DNA of 64,000 bases, taken from positions 81,355,786-81,419,785 of the forward strand of contig CM069445.1 of the NCBI GenBank assembly GCA_035610835.1, given 5' to 3'. The DNA comes from Ophiura sarsii. Its lineage: Eukaryota; Echinodermata; Ophiuroidea; Amphilepidida; Ophiuridae. The position numbers were made by a program, and so were the translations under genes. The notes under the pieces were generated by a model, which made no database searches, was not told the DNA's origin, and saw nothing but the letters and a program-made list of their open reading frames with translations. Below, piece after piece: positions 63,101 through 64,000 of this stretch; position 1 is the stretch's first letter, and every line of letters begins with the position of its first letter.

Positions 63101-64000
63101 ATTCGGGACTTATTACAATACACTGTAGCACCCAACTTATAACTCTAGTTTTAGTCAAATTAAGAGTGTTCATGAGTTATCTCTTTAGGGTTCGGAAAAT
63201 CTAGGTTATATGGATTATTTTGGTACCAAAATCTCATTTTGCCCAAAAGTTGAGTTACAGCCTTCTGGCGCTCAACCCTCAATATGTACCAGGGCAGTCG
63301 GTATACTGAGGTCTCATAGTCCCTTTATGACTGCTATCTGATAGGATTCAGCTTAGTGAATTAATACAATGGGAATGAATAGTTATGGGTTTGATTTGAT
63401 GCATTGTCTATATAATTCATTTTGGCGTCTGTTGCAGACTATTTCAGTGATATTAAGCAAACTGTCAACTTTGTAAAAATGGAAAAGGACATTTTAATGT
63501 TTTTCGAATATCATTGCCAAAATAGTTGAAGATCTTACATCTTTTTATTTATACTGTTAGCTTTACATAATATTTTGTGCCATAGTTTTGATTCACATTA
63601 CCAAATTGTATTGTATCTTTTGGAAACTTACATGCTATCTCTATTAACCCCCTGGGCACTACCGGCCTATCTTACAGTGATTCTGATTGGTGTATTGCAA
63701 GATATACTCATTTGAATAGCCAATTAAAATGCAGCTTGTAAAATATTTCACTCCAATCTTTATCAGGGATACAATTATTCTAACACTGTCTCTGACTGTC
63801 TCTGATTGGCGCAATAAATGATATATCTATCTTTCTGACCAATCGGCCGGTAGTTCTCAGGGGATTAATCTTTGTGCCTATTTCACATTTTTCTATGTTT
63901 ACAGGTAGCCCATTTCAGTTTACAGTAGGTCCATTTGGTGAAGGTGGAACACATAAAGTCCGCGCTGGTGGTACTGGTCTGGAAAGAGCTGAAGTAGGAG
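1..64000 (+). CDS. FLN: Filamin gene, partial (repeat 14 to start of repeat 21), multi-exon
   Basis: Filamins are dimeric actin cross-linkers and mechanosensing scaffolds: an N-terminal actin-binding domain is followed by a rod of Ig-like repeats that bind integrin tails and signalling proteins. Only part of the rod is here. Proposed exons: 1-117, 793-982, 2270-2371, 6453-6703, 7862-8000, 10104-10244, 12845-12973, 13550-13723, 33739-33747 (microexon), 50458-50610, 58698-58901, 59638-59790, 61359-61490, 62448-62612, 63905-64000. The reading frame stays open across every junction, and the product shows filamin hallmarks: GPG near each repeat start, the AG(x)GGL turn, EGPSK, DN(K/G)DGT, and (I/V)PGSPF at repeat ends. 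Repeat order follows human FLNA 14 to 21. Phases: the introns after 117 and after 6703 are phase 0, all others phase 1. Both gene ends lie outside the window. Family assignment is very secure. FLNA, FLNB or FLNC orthology is not decided, since invertebrates usually have one filamin. Confidence 0.95.
118..792 (+). other. Intron after repeat 14 first half
   Basis: GTAAGT...CAG intron, phase 0. It holds an A+T-rich stretch with repeated TTTTGAA words (about 359-440) and a 15-G homopolymer at 661-675. No gene or mobile element recognised. Confidence 0.8.
793..982 (+). CDS. FLN: Filamin exon: second half of repeat 14
   Basis: Encodes [19 protein letters not shown] through KYGG and NAPFDVV to [16 protein letters not shown] is the conserved D-E loop, [17 protein letters not shown] covers strands F-G, and GDASKC matches the start of the next repeat in vertebrate filamins. 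Starts after TTACAG in phase 0 and ends with one base of a split codon before GTGAGT (983). The next exon supplies GAT or, if that exon is skipped, the one after supplies GAA. Confidence 0.93.
983..2269 (+). other. Intron before the Ser/Thr-rich exon
   Basis: Phase 1 intron, GTGAGT to TTTCAG. AT-rich with no recognised element. Just before the acceptor (2223-2268) a short TGACCCCTRACCTTAC unit occurs twice, so the polypyrimidine tract itself is a small tandem duplication. Confidence 0.7.
2270..2371 (+). CDS. FLN: Filamin exon: Ser/Thr-rich linker between repeats 14 and 15
   Basis: A 102-nt exon between TTTCAG and GTAAGG, phase 1 at both ends, so it can be spliced in or out in frame. It reads [20 protein letters not shown] and then an almost pure Thr tract with isolated Lys/Arg. 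The coding DNA of the tract is an ACC/ACA near-repeat. It sits where vertebrate repeat 15 has its first strands with a GPG-type turn, and that turn is absent here, so the N-terminal edge of repeat 15 is replaced by a flexible linker. RRRSVSS resembles a basophilic kinase site (R-x-x-S), which is inference. The frame and both splice sites fit the flanking exons. Whether it is constitutive or a cassette cannot be told. Confidence 0.8.
3080..3720 (+). repeat. Degenerate minisatellite with CCAAT words
   Basis: About ten imperfect units of roughly 50-60 bp. Each has a form of CATTGTCCAATCACCAGCCAC followed by TTGGCAGT and CCCTCTCATT. The CCAAT word recurs in most units. The array is interrupted at 3141-3328 by a fold-back element. 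Confidence 0.75.
3141..3328. mobile_element. MITE with TA flanks inserted in the minisatellite
   Basis: The ends are inverted copies: TATAGTCTATTTGGC on the left, GCCAAATAGAGTATA on the right. Inner arms CAGTGACGTAA / TTACGTCACTG also pair. It interrupts a minisatellite unit, so the insertion point is clear. TA at both borders suggests Tc1/mariner-type mobilisation. The interior is more G+C-rich than its surroundings. Confidence 0.65.
5117..5325. mobile_element. Fold-back element (inverted repeat, ~209 bp)
   Basis: Left arm about 5117-5175 and right arm about 5262-5325 are inverted copies. Shared words include TACTATTGGGTATAC, TTTTAAGCTCCTCCACA and AAAATGCCTTTTGRAAGTC. The arms carry only a few mismatches. 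No ORF, so probably a MITE. Confidence 0.6.
6094..6379. mobile_element. Fold-back element, nearly full-length hairpin (~286 bp)
   Basis: The left arm (AATTAAGATTTTCATCTTTC, TTGACAGTTTCGTGTGTTAT, ACACTTCTTCAGAATAACC) is repeated inverted on the right up to 6379. Pairing covers nearly the whole element. It ends about 75 bp upstream of the repeat 15 exon. Confidence 0.65.
6453..6703 (+). CDS. FLN: Filamin exon: repeat 15
   Basis: Encodes [20 protein letters not shown], then [41 protein letters not shown] and PITIT. The AGxGxVTCT stretch and DNGDGT loop match vertebrate repeat 15 (AGKGKVTCT...ENEDGTFDIFY). The first strand and GPG turn are missing and replaced by a charged [13 protein letters not shown] lead-in continuous with the Thr-rich exon. 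The usual (V/I)PGSPF end is altered to LTGGPI. Phase 1 start after TTTGCAG, phase 0 end before GTAAGT (6704). Confidence 0.93.
6704..7861 (+). other. Intron between repeat 15 and hinge 1
   Basis: Phase 0 intron, GTAAGT to TTTTAG. Contains one fold-back element (7349-7579). The rest is AT-rich with no recognised feature. Confidence 0.75.
7349..7579. mobile_element. MITE with ~38-bp terminal inverted repeats
   Basis: 7349-7386 and 7542-7579 are inverted copies with about four mismatches (core GACGTGATCAAG, then ATGAGTCA). No coding capacity. Confidence 0.65.
7862..8000 (+). CDS. FLN: Filamin exon: hinge 1 and start of repeat 16
   Basis: Encodes [20 protein letters not shown], then [17 protein letters not shown] and [18 protein letters not shown] aligns with RPFDLVIPF, which opens vertebrate repeat 16. 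The segment before it occupies the hinge-1 position and is about 30 residues, shorter than in FLNA. In vertebrates hinge 1 gives flexibility and is cut by calpain. Starts in phase 0 after TTTTAG and ends with G before GTATTT, phase 1. A decayed copy of its 3' end lies in the next intron at about 8790-8925. Confidence 0.9.
8123..8748. mobile_element. Fold-back element with AAAGAGCTCAACAAAAGA ends
   Basis: Terminal inverted repeats at 8123-8140 and 8731-8748 match perfectly. The pairing continues inward through TTGGAAGTCA/TGACTTCCAA, CAGGCTAGATAGACATTTGG and TTGGTACCAAATT. The open frames inside lie in the arms and show no known domain. Likely non-autonomous. Confidence 0.7.
8790..8925 (+). pseudogene. 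Decayed duplicate of the hinge 1/repeat 16 exon end plus donor region
   Basis: TTCCTGGTATGGGTGCTGAC, ACTAGCAATATTTCAG and then TTACAAGCT parallel the true exon end and intron start at 7964-8030. The match continues through GATAAAACA and GAAATGT to AAAGCCA. The donor GT has become AT (TTTCAGATAATT), so this copy should not splice as a donor. The copies lie about 836 bp apart with the 8123-8748 element between them. Confidence 0.7.
9482..9546. repeat. Three 21-bp tandem units, each palindromic
   Basis: The unit TGTGACCATGTCTCATGGTCA occurs three times starting near 9483. Each contains GACCATG-TCT-CATGGTC, a 7-bp inverted repeat with a 3-nt spacer. Confidence 0.85.
9590..9740. repeat. Dispersed repeat, copy A (second copy at about 53470-53665)
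   Basis: Shared order of words with 53470-53665: GCGCAAAAG, AATCCA, CATATGATGCACAGTGCGC, TGCGCCC, CTTCTGTATT and GCTGATCAAACTATAG. G+C-richer than the surrounding intron. No coding potential recognised. Confidence 0.55.
10104..10244 (+). CDS. FLN: Filamin exon: repeat 16 core
   Basis: Encodes [48 protein letters not shown]. This matches vertebrate repeat 16 (GEVRMPSGK, DNKDGTVTVRYAP, GLHEMDIRYD, HIPG) almost strand for strand. Starts after TTCACAG in phase 1. It ends CCAG before GCAAGT, so the following intron uses a GC donor. A GT donor four bases further on would break the frame to the next exon, which supports the GC reading. Confidence 0.93.
10795..11257 (+). mobile_element. TTAA MITE family A, copy 1 (interrupted)
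   Basis: Left end TTAAAACACTTTCCACATGG and right end GTGTGGAAAGCATTAA correspond to the family ends TTAACACTTTCCACGCGGC and its inverse, with TTAA at both borders. Internal words CAGAAACC, TGTACTT, AATAATTTTGACA and GTCTGCAGA are as in other copies. A second fold-back (about 10921-11172) replaces the middle. Confidence 0.75.
10959..11169. mobile_element. Fold-back element nested in MITE copy 1
   Basis: Arms ATGTTAGAAAAGTAATTATC... (10959-10983) and its inverse (11145-11169), then GAACAAAACAT / ATGTTTTGTTC and TGCCATCTC / GAGATGGCA. It lies inside a MITE whose other copies lack it, so it inserted later. Confidence 0.65.
12219..12619. mobile_element. Fold-back element (arms ~25 bp)
   Basis: ATATGTGATGCCATCTGTGA at about 12219 and TCACAGATCGCATCACATAT ending about 12619 are inverted copies. 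The interior is AT-rich with a poly-A stretch. Confidence 0.5.
12845..12973 (+). CDS. FLN: Filamin exon: end of repeat 16, start of repeat 17
   Basis: Encodes (G)[49 protein letters not shown] is the terminal strand of repeat 16. [13 protein letters not shown] opens repeat 17, matching GHVTAYGPGLTHG of [13 protein letters not shown] is the conserved turn, split by the next intron. Phase 1 at both ends. Acceptor CATATAG, donor GTAAGG. Confidence 0.94.
12974..13549 (+). other. Intron within repeat 17
   Basis: 576-bp phase 1 intron, GTAAGG to CTACCAG. No repeat or gene recognised in it. Confidence 0.8.
13550..13723 (+). CDS. FLN: Filamin exon: repeat 17
   Basis: Encodes [58 protein letters not shown] and one base of a Gly codon. 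The motif chain [12 protein letters not shown], [13 protein letters not shown], PGxY and IPGSPF is diagnostic for filamin. In vertebrates repeat 17 binds GPIb-alpha and other partners through its C-D face. Followed by GTAAGT, phase 1. The next exon may be the 9-nt microexon (33739) or the exon at 50458. Confidence 0.95.
14464..14675. mobile_element. MITE with TACAGGGTGAATAAAAAAATT ends
   Basis: TACAGGGTGAATAAAAAAAT on the left and ATTTTTTGATTCACCCTGTA on the right, with TA at both borders. About 212 bp. Tc1/mariner-like by border type. Confidence 0.65.
15861..16112 (+). mobile_element. TTAA MITE family A, copy 2
   Basis: Full-length: TTAACACTTTCCACGTGGC at the left, GCCGCGTGGAAAGTGTTAA at the right. 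Internal landmarks CAGATTTTTCAGAAACC, ACTAGGCATGTTTGTACTT and GTCTGCAG in order. A small GCCGCCT duplication precedes the right end. Confidence 0.85.
16164..16182 (+). repeat. 19-G homopolymer
   Basis: Uninterrupted run of G preceded by GGGGA, in an otherwise AT-rich intron. Confidence 0.95.
17140..17307 (-). mobile_element. TTAA MITE family A, copy 3 (truncated)
   Basis: Only the half carrying CATGCCTAG, GGAAAGGTTTCTGAAAAATC and the end GCCGCGTGGAAAGTGTTAA (to 17307) is recognisable, in reverse orientation. The other end has diverged or been lost. Confidence 0.7.
17443..17674 (+). repeat. Spaced direct repeat, two copies about 180 bp apart
   Basis: 17443-17488 and 17622-17674 share TTTCTATTACA(A/G)TTCACAG and CTGTATAATTAAGCTCCCT. 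Function unknown. Confidence 0.6.
19358..19439 (+). repeat. Two poly-C tracts (13 and 14 C)
   Basis: Runs at 19358-19370 and 19426-19439 separated by 55 bases. Confidence 0.9.
20211..20395 (+). repeat. Degenerate ~52-bp minisatellite, about four units
   Basis: Units contain forms of ATTTGATCACATTTTATGTA and then AGCAGA(C/T)(A/G)A and GTCACAA at about 52-bp spacing. Confidence 0.6.
20834..21058 (-). mobile_element. TTAA MITE family A, copy 4
   Basis: TTAATACTTTCC...GTCTGCAGACGACAGTTC on the left and GGAAAGGTTTCTGAAAAATC...CATGGAAAGTGTTAA on the right. TTAA at both borders, reverse orientation. Confidence 0.8.
21250..21325 (-). other. tRNA(Asp)-like pseudogene or SINE head
   Basis: On the minus strand the order is GTGGTGTGGTGGTTGTATGA, CTCGCCTGTCAACCCGG and GGATTTAAAACCCGG. 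The first resembles the tRNA-Asp D-arm (TAGTATAGTGGTTAGTATC), the second its anticodon loop CTGTCA (anticodon GTC), the third a degraded B box. Stems are imperfect, so it is not a functional tRNA. Short CCTAACCC/GGGTTAGGG words flank at 21170 and 21435. Confidence 0.5.
22156..22404. mobile_element. MITE with GGGATGCAGCACATCAAAA ends
   Basis: Left end GGGATGCAGCACATCAAAA and its inverse TTTTGATGTGCTGCATCCC at the right, about 249 bp. No coding frame. Confidence 0.75.
22432..22646 (+). mobile_element. TTAA MITE family B, copy 1
   Basis: Borders TTAATCCCCTGGG and CAGGGGGTTAA. The interior is almost identical to 63644-63868 (for example GATATACTCATTTGAATAGC, CACTCCAATCTTTATCAGGG, GACCAATCGGCCGGTAG). 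TTAA duplications suggest piggyBac-type mobilisation. Confidence 0.85.
23270..23288 (+). repeat. 19-C homopolymer
   Basis: Uninterrupted C run followed by ACAGC. Confidence 0.95.
25927..26137 (+). mobile_element. TTAA MITE family A, copy 5
   Basis: TTAACACTTTCCACGCGGC at the left, GCCGCATGAAAAGTGTTAA at the right. Internal landmarks in order, with a deletion around the ACTGAACCAATACT region. Confidence 0.85.
27115..27351 (+). mobile_element. TTAA MITE family A, copy 6
   Basis: TTAACACTTTCCACGCGGC at the left and GCATGGAAAGTGTTAA at the right. A T-run expansion follows CAGATTT. Otherwise a good full-length copy. Confidence 0.88.
27942..28165 (+). repeat. Tandem duplication, ~108-bp unit x2
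   Basis: CGGACCTTG, GTGCCAATTGCAA, TGCTGTGATCATCACTGACC and TGTAAGATGCCTTTTTGAGA occur in the same order twice. Confidence 0.85.
29062..29272 (+). repeat. 33-bp minisatellite, about six units
   Basis: The unit contains GTAGGAATCACATGGGTGTC then ACATGGGTATCCT. The word GTAGGAATCA recurs at 29088, 29120, 29153, 29186 and 29219. Because 33 is a multiple of three, one frame reads a repeated 11-residue unit. I treat that as a by-product, not a gene. Confidence 0.9.
29611..29629 (+). repeat. 19-G homopolymer in a purine-rich tract
   Basis: Preceded by about 60 bases of GGGAGG/GAGGAA-type purine tract on the same strand. Confidence 0.95.
29734..32812 (+). repeat. ~115-bp tandem repeat split by a transposon
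   Basis: The unit (GTAACAACATACTTG, GGCACCTT, GCCAGAAGGTTAAGGTTTC, GGGTCATATA, TACTCGTACATCTTTAGAT) occurs once at 29734-29849 and about 2.5 times at 32516-32812. The 2666-bp element sits between. The uninterrupted right-hand units show the empty target site. Confidence 0.85.
29850..32515. mobile_element. 2666-bp non-autonomous DNA transposon with GTCCGTCCGTGAC array
   Basis: Ends GAGGCTGATCGGTT and AACCGATCAGCCTC are perfect 14-bp inverted repeats, flanked by ATCT on both sides (29846-29849, 32516-32519). Neighbouring 115-bp units read GTACATCTTTAGAT without the insert, which proves the borders and the 4-bp duplication. About 14 exact or near copies of GTCCGTCCGTGAC occur on both strands (about 29978, 30145, 30164, 30956, 30976, 31146, 31327, 31722, 31743, 32098, 32120, 32313, 32328, 32487). 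The interior has a 78-bp tandem duplication (30711-30867), a roughly 350-bp direct repeat (31615-31960 and 31970-32330) and an inverted copy of the left end at about 31415-31533. Longest frames are below 80 codons, so no transposase is encoded. Superfamily undetermined. Confidence 0.85.
33739..33747 (+). CDS. FLN: Candidate 9-nt filamin microexon (Gly-Asp-Ile)
   Basis: Nine bases, GTGATATAA, between a long pyrimidine tract ending CTCTTATAG (33702-33738) and a consensus donor GTAAGT. Phase 1 at both ends. Inclusion makes the repeat 17/18 junction [17 protein letters not shown]; skipping gives [14 protein letters not shown]. Human FLNA has ARVTGDD at this junction, so the Gly-Asp favours inclusion. 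This rests on splice signals, frame and homology, not on transcript data. Confidence 0.6.
   Translation: MI
36125..36190 (+). other. tRNA(Thr)-like SINE head, possible
   Basis: Shows CTGCGTTCGTAATAAAGAGG, resembling a tRNA-Thr anticodon arm with loop TTCGTAA, then GGGTGCAATTCCC, resembling a B box. The A-box side is poor. A SINE fragment is likelier than a functional tRNA. Confidence 0.35.
36871..37118 (+). mobile_element. TTAA MITE family A, copy 7
   Basis: TTAACACTTTCCACGCGGC at the left and GCTTGGAAAGTGTTAG at the right (last base of TTAA changed). All internal landmarks are present in order. Confidence 0.85.
37790..38503 (+). promoter_or_regulatory. Putative internal promoter region for a short filamin
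   Basis: Lies directly upstream of the candidate first exon. Relative to neighbouring intron it is richer in G+C and CpG (for example 38020-38350) and carries CCAAT-type words: TGATTGGCCGTTCCAATCAT near 37838, TGATTGGCTTGGG near 38006 and CTATTGGTGGG near 38202. TATA-like words occur at 37735 and about 38376. A CTAC tetranucleotide repeat lies at about 37969-37992. The start site cannot be placed. The promoter call is inference from position and composition. Confidence 0.3.
38504..38552 (+). CDS. FLN: Candidate alternative first exon of a short filamin (repeats 18 to C-terminus)
   Basis: ATG in a good initiation context (AAGATGC, purine at -3), preceded in frame by a stop TAG at 38474-38476, so it is the first Met of its frame. 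Reads [16 protein letters not shown] and one base of the next codon, then a donor GTATGC. Phase 1 matches the repeat 18 exon at 50458 exactly, giving ...[15 protein letters not shown]. The product would lack the actin-binding domain and repeats 1-17 and begin at repeat 18. Drosophila cheerio is known to make a short C-terminal filamin, so such an isoform has precedent in the family. The exon lies downstream of the microexon, so the two starts of repeat 18 are mutually exclusive. Not proven: the 49-nt coding part alone is too short to recognise by homology. Confidence 0.55.
39833..40044. mobile_element. TA-flanked MITE, near-complete hairpin
   Basis: Ends TACACTGTTAAAACGCTGTT and AACAGCGTTTTAACAGTGTA. 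Pairing continues through CAGTGCATCGCTCAACGTT to the centre. TA at both borders, about 212 bp. Confidence 0.8.
41577..42320 (+). repeat. ~151-bp satellite, about four full units plus partial ones
   Basis: GCTATCTACTGATGATAGCA starts at 41577 (variant), 41730, 41890, 42041, 42192 and 42298. Units share AAACTGCCATCTA, GGAATCATAGCATTTAT, AGACCCATCTCTAATAG and AAGTGCTACATTTTAGAC. The unit start can form a small hairpin (TGCTATC...GATAGCA). Confidence 0.88.
42951..43187. mobile_element. TA-flanked MITE with TACACTGAGCCAAAAAAGAA ends
   Basis: TACACTGAGCCAAAAAAGAA at the left and TTCTTTTTTGGCTCAGTGTA at the right, pairing further through ACTTATAAAA. About 237 bp. A short duplication of AAGAAACTTATAAAA follows the left end. 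Confidence 0.8.
43934..44120. mobile_element. Fold-back element related to 60620-60740
   Basis: Arms around GTCAATAAATGCGTATGT...GAAATTAGACAAATCAATGCAC and the inverse GTGCATTGATTTGTCTAATT...ACATGCGTAC. The words GGGGAGTGCTATTGTGA and CATATCAACATTTG recur at 60636-60670. It abuts a truncated TTAA MITE. Confidence 0.6.
44110..44231 (-). mobile_element. TTAA MITE family A, copy 8 (truncated)
   Basis: ACAAACATGCCTAGTATTAG, CTTGAGATAGAC, TTTCTGAAAA and the end GCGCGTGGAAAGTGCTAA. The other half is absent. Confidence 0.7.
45422..45656 (-). mobile_element. TTAA MITE family A, copy 9 (one end lost)
   Basis: Starts TTATCGCTTTCCACGCGG, then GTCTGCAGACGACAGTTCC, ACATGCCTAGTATTGGTTCAG and GGAAAGGTTTCTGAAAAATC. 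It stops after ACTAATAGCC without the terminal repeat. It lies inside an open frame of 208 codons (45314-45940), which I do not call as a gene. Confidence 0.75.
45943..46118. mobile_element. Fold-back element
   Basis: AATCACAATGTGCCAAAATC, ACTATTTTGTGCTCAAA on the left and TTTGAGTACAAAATAGT, GAATTTGGCACATTTAGATT on the right are inverted with few mismatches. Confidence 0.55.
46458..46845. mobile_element. Fold-back element (~388 bp)
   Basis: ATACACCCAACAAAATAT, AAGTTCCCCCCTAGCATACT and AAATATTTGATGG at the left are found inverted at the right, ending TTGGTTGGGTGTATAATC. The interior has an A-rich tract. Confidence 0.65.
47352..48249. mobile_element. Possible ~900-bp element with CACGAGGGCYGG ends
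   Basis: CACGAGGGCCGGTC near 47352 and its imperfect inverse CCGGTCCAGCCCTCGTG ending near 48249. The interior near the ends is more G+C-rich than the surroundings. No transposase frame seen. Confidence 0.4.
48495..48562 (-). other. tRNA(Gly)-like pseudogene or SINE head
   Basis: Minus strand reads TATAGTGGCCACACTCTAGG, GCTCCCACACAGGAATCCC and GGGTTCAATTCCTC. These fit an A box, a tRNA-Gly anticodon loop CTCCCAC and a B box. Stems are degenerate, so not a working tRNA. Confidence 0.5.
49503..49588. repeat. 86-bp perfect palindrome
   Basis: Two 43-base arms with no spacer and no mismatch. The arm starts AGCACTTTGACCAGGAACAG and the centre is AAATTG|CAATTT. Not obviously part of a repeat family in this window. 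Confidence 0.95.
50081..50259. mobile_element. Fold-back element with CCCTTCAGCATGTATA ends, copy A
   Basis: CCCTTCAGCATGTATA at 50081 and TATACATGCTGAAGGG ending 50259 are perfect inverse copies. A related copy lies at about 59325-59515. Confidence 0.65.
50458..50610 (+). CDS. FLN: Filamin exon: repeat 18, first part
   Basis: Encodes [51 protein letters not shown] and one base of Gly. It aligns with vertebrate repeat 18 (KVGSAADIPINISETDLS, LTA, SGREEPC, LKRLRNGH), including the exact SGREEPC-type turn. Preceded by a pyrimidine-rich CTCCTCTGCAG. Phase 1 at both ends, donor GTAAGT. It can be reached from the repeat 17 exon, the microexon or the candidate start exon. A second donor 51 bases downstream would lengthen it by 17 codons in frame. 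Confidence 0.94.
50571..50672 (+). repeat. 51-bp tandem duplication of exon end plus splice donor
   Basis: GAGCCCTGTGCTCT...GGAAATATTGGTAAGTG at 50571 is repeated as GAGCCCTGTGCTCT...GGAAATATTGGTATGTG at 50622. The second copy keeps an open frame and a GTATGT donor at 50662. Spacing of 51 keeps the frame. Confidence 0.9.
50841..50887 (+). repeat. Two poly-G tracts (14 G each)
   Basis: 50841-50854 and 50874-50887, linked by TTGGAAACAAGTCTGGAGA. The 30 bases before are also G-rich. Confidence 0.9.
51988..52348. mobile_element. Fold-back element with ~40-bp arms
   Basis: TAGATTTCTTTTTGTACAAATCC... (51988-52028) is inverted at 52308-52348, essentially without mismatch. The interior contains CAACAGGAA/TTCCTGTTG. 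No ORF of note. Confidence 0.7.
53470..53665. repeat. Dispersed repeat, copy B (copy A at 9590-9740)
   Basis: Shares CATATGATGCACAGTGCGC, CCTTCTGTATT and GCTGATCAAACTATAG in the same order and orientation. CpG-richer than its surroundings. Confidence 0.55.
55273..55745. mobile_element. Fold-back element (arms ~60 bp)
   Basis: ATGCTGGTTCCCTGCATC...TCAACCATAGATGCAGGT on the left matches ACCTGCACCTATGGTTGA...GTGCAGGGAACTAGCAT inverted on the right, with several mismatches. Confidence 0.55.
56300..57440 (+). repeat. Satellite of ~240-330-bp units, about four copies
   Basis: CCAACCCCCAYAAATGTATT recurs at about 56403, 56653, 56982 and 57218. It is followed each time by ATATGTTTGTTTTGTGGTGT, AACCTTGAAACAACACCATA and ATCTATATCTGTCATTTTG. 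Frames inside are repeat by-products. Confidence 0.85.
57507..57641. repeat. Compound inverted repeat
   Basis: ACATGCTATGCTATTATTAT then GGGA at the left and TCCCATAATAATAGCATAGC then ATGT at the right pair. A third copy, CATCCCATAATAATAGCGTAGC, lies between them. Confidence 0.75.
58190..58490 (+). repeat. ~113-bp tandem repeat, 2.5 units
   Basis: CAGTACATGCAGAGCATT occurs near 58219, 58330 and 58445. GTACATGAAGTGTGTTTG and TTTTCTTGG follow the first two. Confidence 0.85.
58698..58901 (+). CDS. FLN: Filamin exon: end of repeat 18, start of repeat 19
   Basis: Encodes (G)[67 protein letters not shown]. [18 protein letters not shown] is one of the best conserved filamin stretches. [16 protein letters not shown] corresponds to SEIGDASRVRVSGQG at the start of repeat 19. 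Phase 1 at both ends. Acceptor ATTCCAG. Donor GTTTGTG is weak but the frame to the next exon is exact. Confidence 0.95.
58902..59637 (+). other. Intron within repeat 19
   Basis: Phase 1 intron of 736 bp. Contains a fold-back (59325-59515) related to 50081-50259 and a TCTCTC tract before the acceptor. Confidence 0.75.
59325..59515. mobile_element. Fold-back element with CCTTCAGCATGTATA ends, copy B
   Basis: CCGGCCCTTCAGCATGTATA at the left and TATACATGCTGAAGGTCCGG at the right. It shares its ends with 50081-50259. Confidence 0.6.
59638..59790 (+). CDS. FLN: Filamin exon: repeat 19
   Basis: Encodes [51 protein letters not shown] and one base of Gly. It matches AGYGGLSLSIEGPSKVDI, EDGTCRVTY, PGNYIINIKFADQHVPG of FLNA. 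In vertebrates repeat 19 pairs with repeat 18 and its integrin-binding face is masked at rest. Phase 1 at both ends. Acceptor TTTGACAG, donor GTATGC. Confidence 0.95.
60256..60502 (-). mobile_element. TTAA MITE family A, copy 10
   Basis: TTAATGCTTTCGATGCGGC with GTCTGCAGACGAC at the left and GCCGTGTGGAAAGTGTTAA at the right. Full length, reverse orientation. Confidence 0.85.
61049..61288 (+). mobile_element. TTAA MITE family A, copy 11
   Basis: The left end is shortened (TTAACATGTGGCTATTATT, lacking CACTTTCC), the right end GATTGGAAAGTGTTAA is intact. It ends about 70 bp before the next exon. Confidence 0.8.
61359..61490 (+). CDS. FLN: Filamin exon: end of repeat 19 and first strand of repeat 20
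   Basis: Encodes (G)[43 protein letters not shown] and one base. SPFKVQ closes repeat 19. [12 protein letters not shown] matches VGSHCDLSLKIP of FLNA repeat 20. Length 132 nt, phase 1 at both ends. It covers the segment removed in the known human FLNA var-1 splice form (41 residues across repeats 19/20), which frees the integrin-binding face of repeat 21. The linker ([15 protein letters not shown]) is acidic/polar rather than Arg-rich as in FLNA. Donor GTGAGT. Confidence 0.93.
61491..62447 (+). other. Intron within repeat 20
   Basis: Phase 1 intron of 957 bp with a C run at 61668-61676 and an ATT microsatellite at about 62201-62222. No gene recognised. Confidence 0.75.
62448..62612 (+). CDS. 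FLN: Filamin exon: repeat 20
   Basis: Encodes [55 protein letters not shown] and one base. It aligns with DMTAQVTSPSGKTHEAEIV, YCIRFVP, MGTHTVSVKYKGQHVPG of FLNA. The conserved YKG is changed to ARS. Phase 1 at both ends. Acceptor GTTCAG, donor GTGAGT. The last ~66 bases plus donor are tandemly repeated downstream. Confidence 0.95.
62547..63030 (+). repeat. Tandem array of exon 3' end plus donor, ~104-108-bp unit, five copies
   Basis: The unit starts in the exon at 62547 (GATTTGTACCCACAATGC) and repeats at 62651, about 62755, 62863 and 62971. Copy 2 is almost identical, including CATGTACCAGGTGAGTCC. Copies 3-5 are more decayed but keep GTGAGT (copies 3, 4) and CTGAGTCCTCACAGGCCCTC. The period of 104 is not a multiple of three, so use of the second donor (62717) would shift the frame. 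Confidence 0.92.
63036..63281. mobile_element. MITE with GAGGGTTGAGCGCCAGAAGG ends
   Basis: GAGGGTTGAGCGCCAGAAGG at the left and CCTTCTGGCGCTCAACCCTC at the right are perfect inverse copies, continuing to GTAACTCA/TGAGTTAC. ATAT lies on both sides. It splits the last exon-end unit: GTAT before, ATGTACCAGG after. Confidence 0.82.
63644..63868 (+). mobile_element. TTAA MITE family B, copy 2
   Basis: Near-identical to 22432-22646 over the full length, with TTAA at both ends. It carries a 10-bp internal duplication (CTGTCTCTGA). It ends 36 bp before the repeat 21 exon. Confidence 0.88.
63905..64000 (+). CDS. FLN: Filamin exon: end of repeat 20, start of repeat 21 (3' end outside window)
   Basis: Encodes (G)[40 protein letters not shown] closes repeat 20. 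[19 protein letters not shown] is nearly the vertebrate GEGGAHKVRAGGPGLERAE, with Thr in place of Pro in the GPG turn. Acceptor TTTACAG, phase 1. The exon runs off the window. In vertebrates repeat 21 is a main integrin beta-tail binding site. Confidence 0.95.

Larger units (their letters stand above)
62613..63904 (+). other. Intron at the repeat 20/21 junction
   Basis: Phase 1 intron, GTGAGT to TTTACAG. Filled by the exon-end array, a fold-back element (63036-63281) and TTAA MITE family B copy 2. 63340-63640 shows nothing recognised. Confidence 0.75.
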
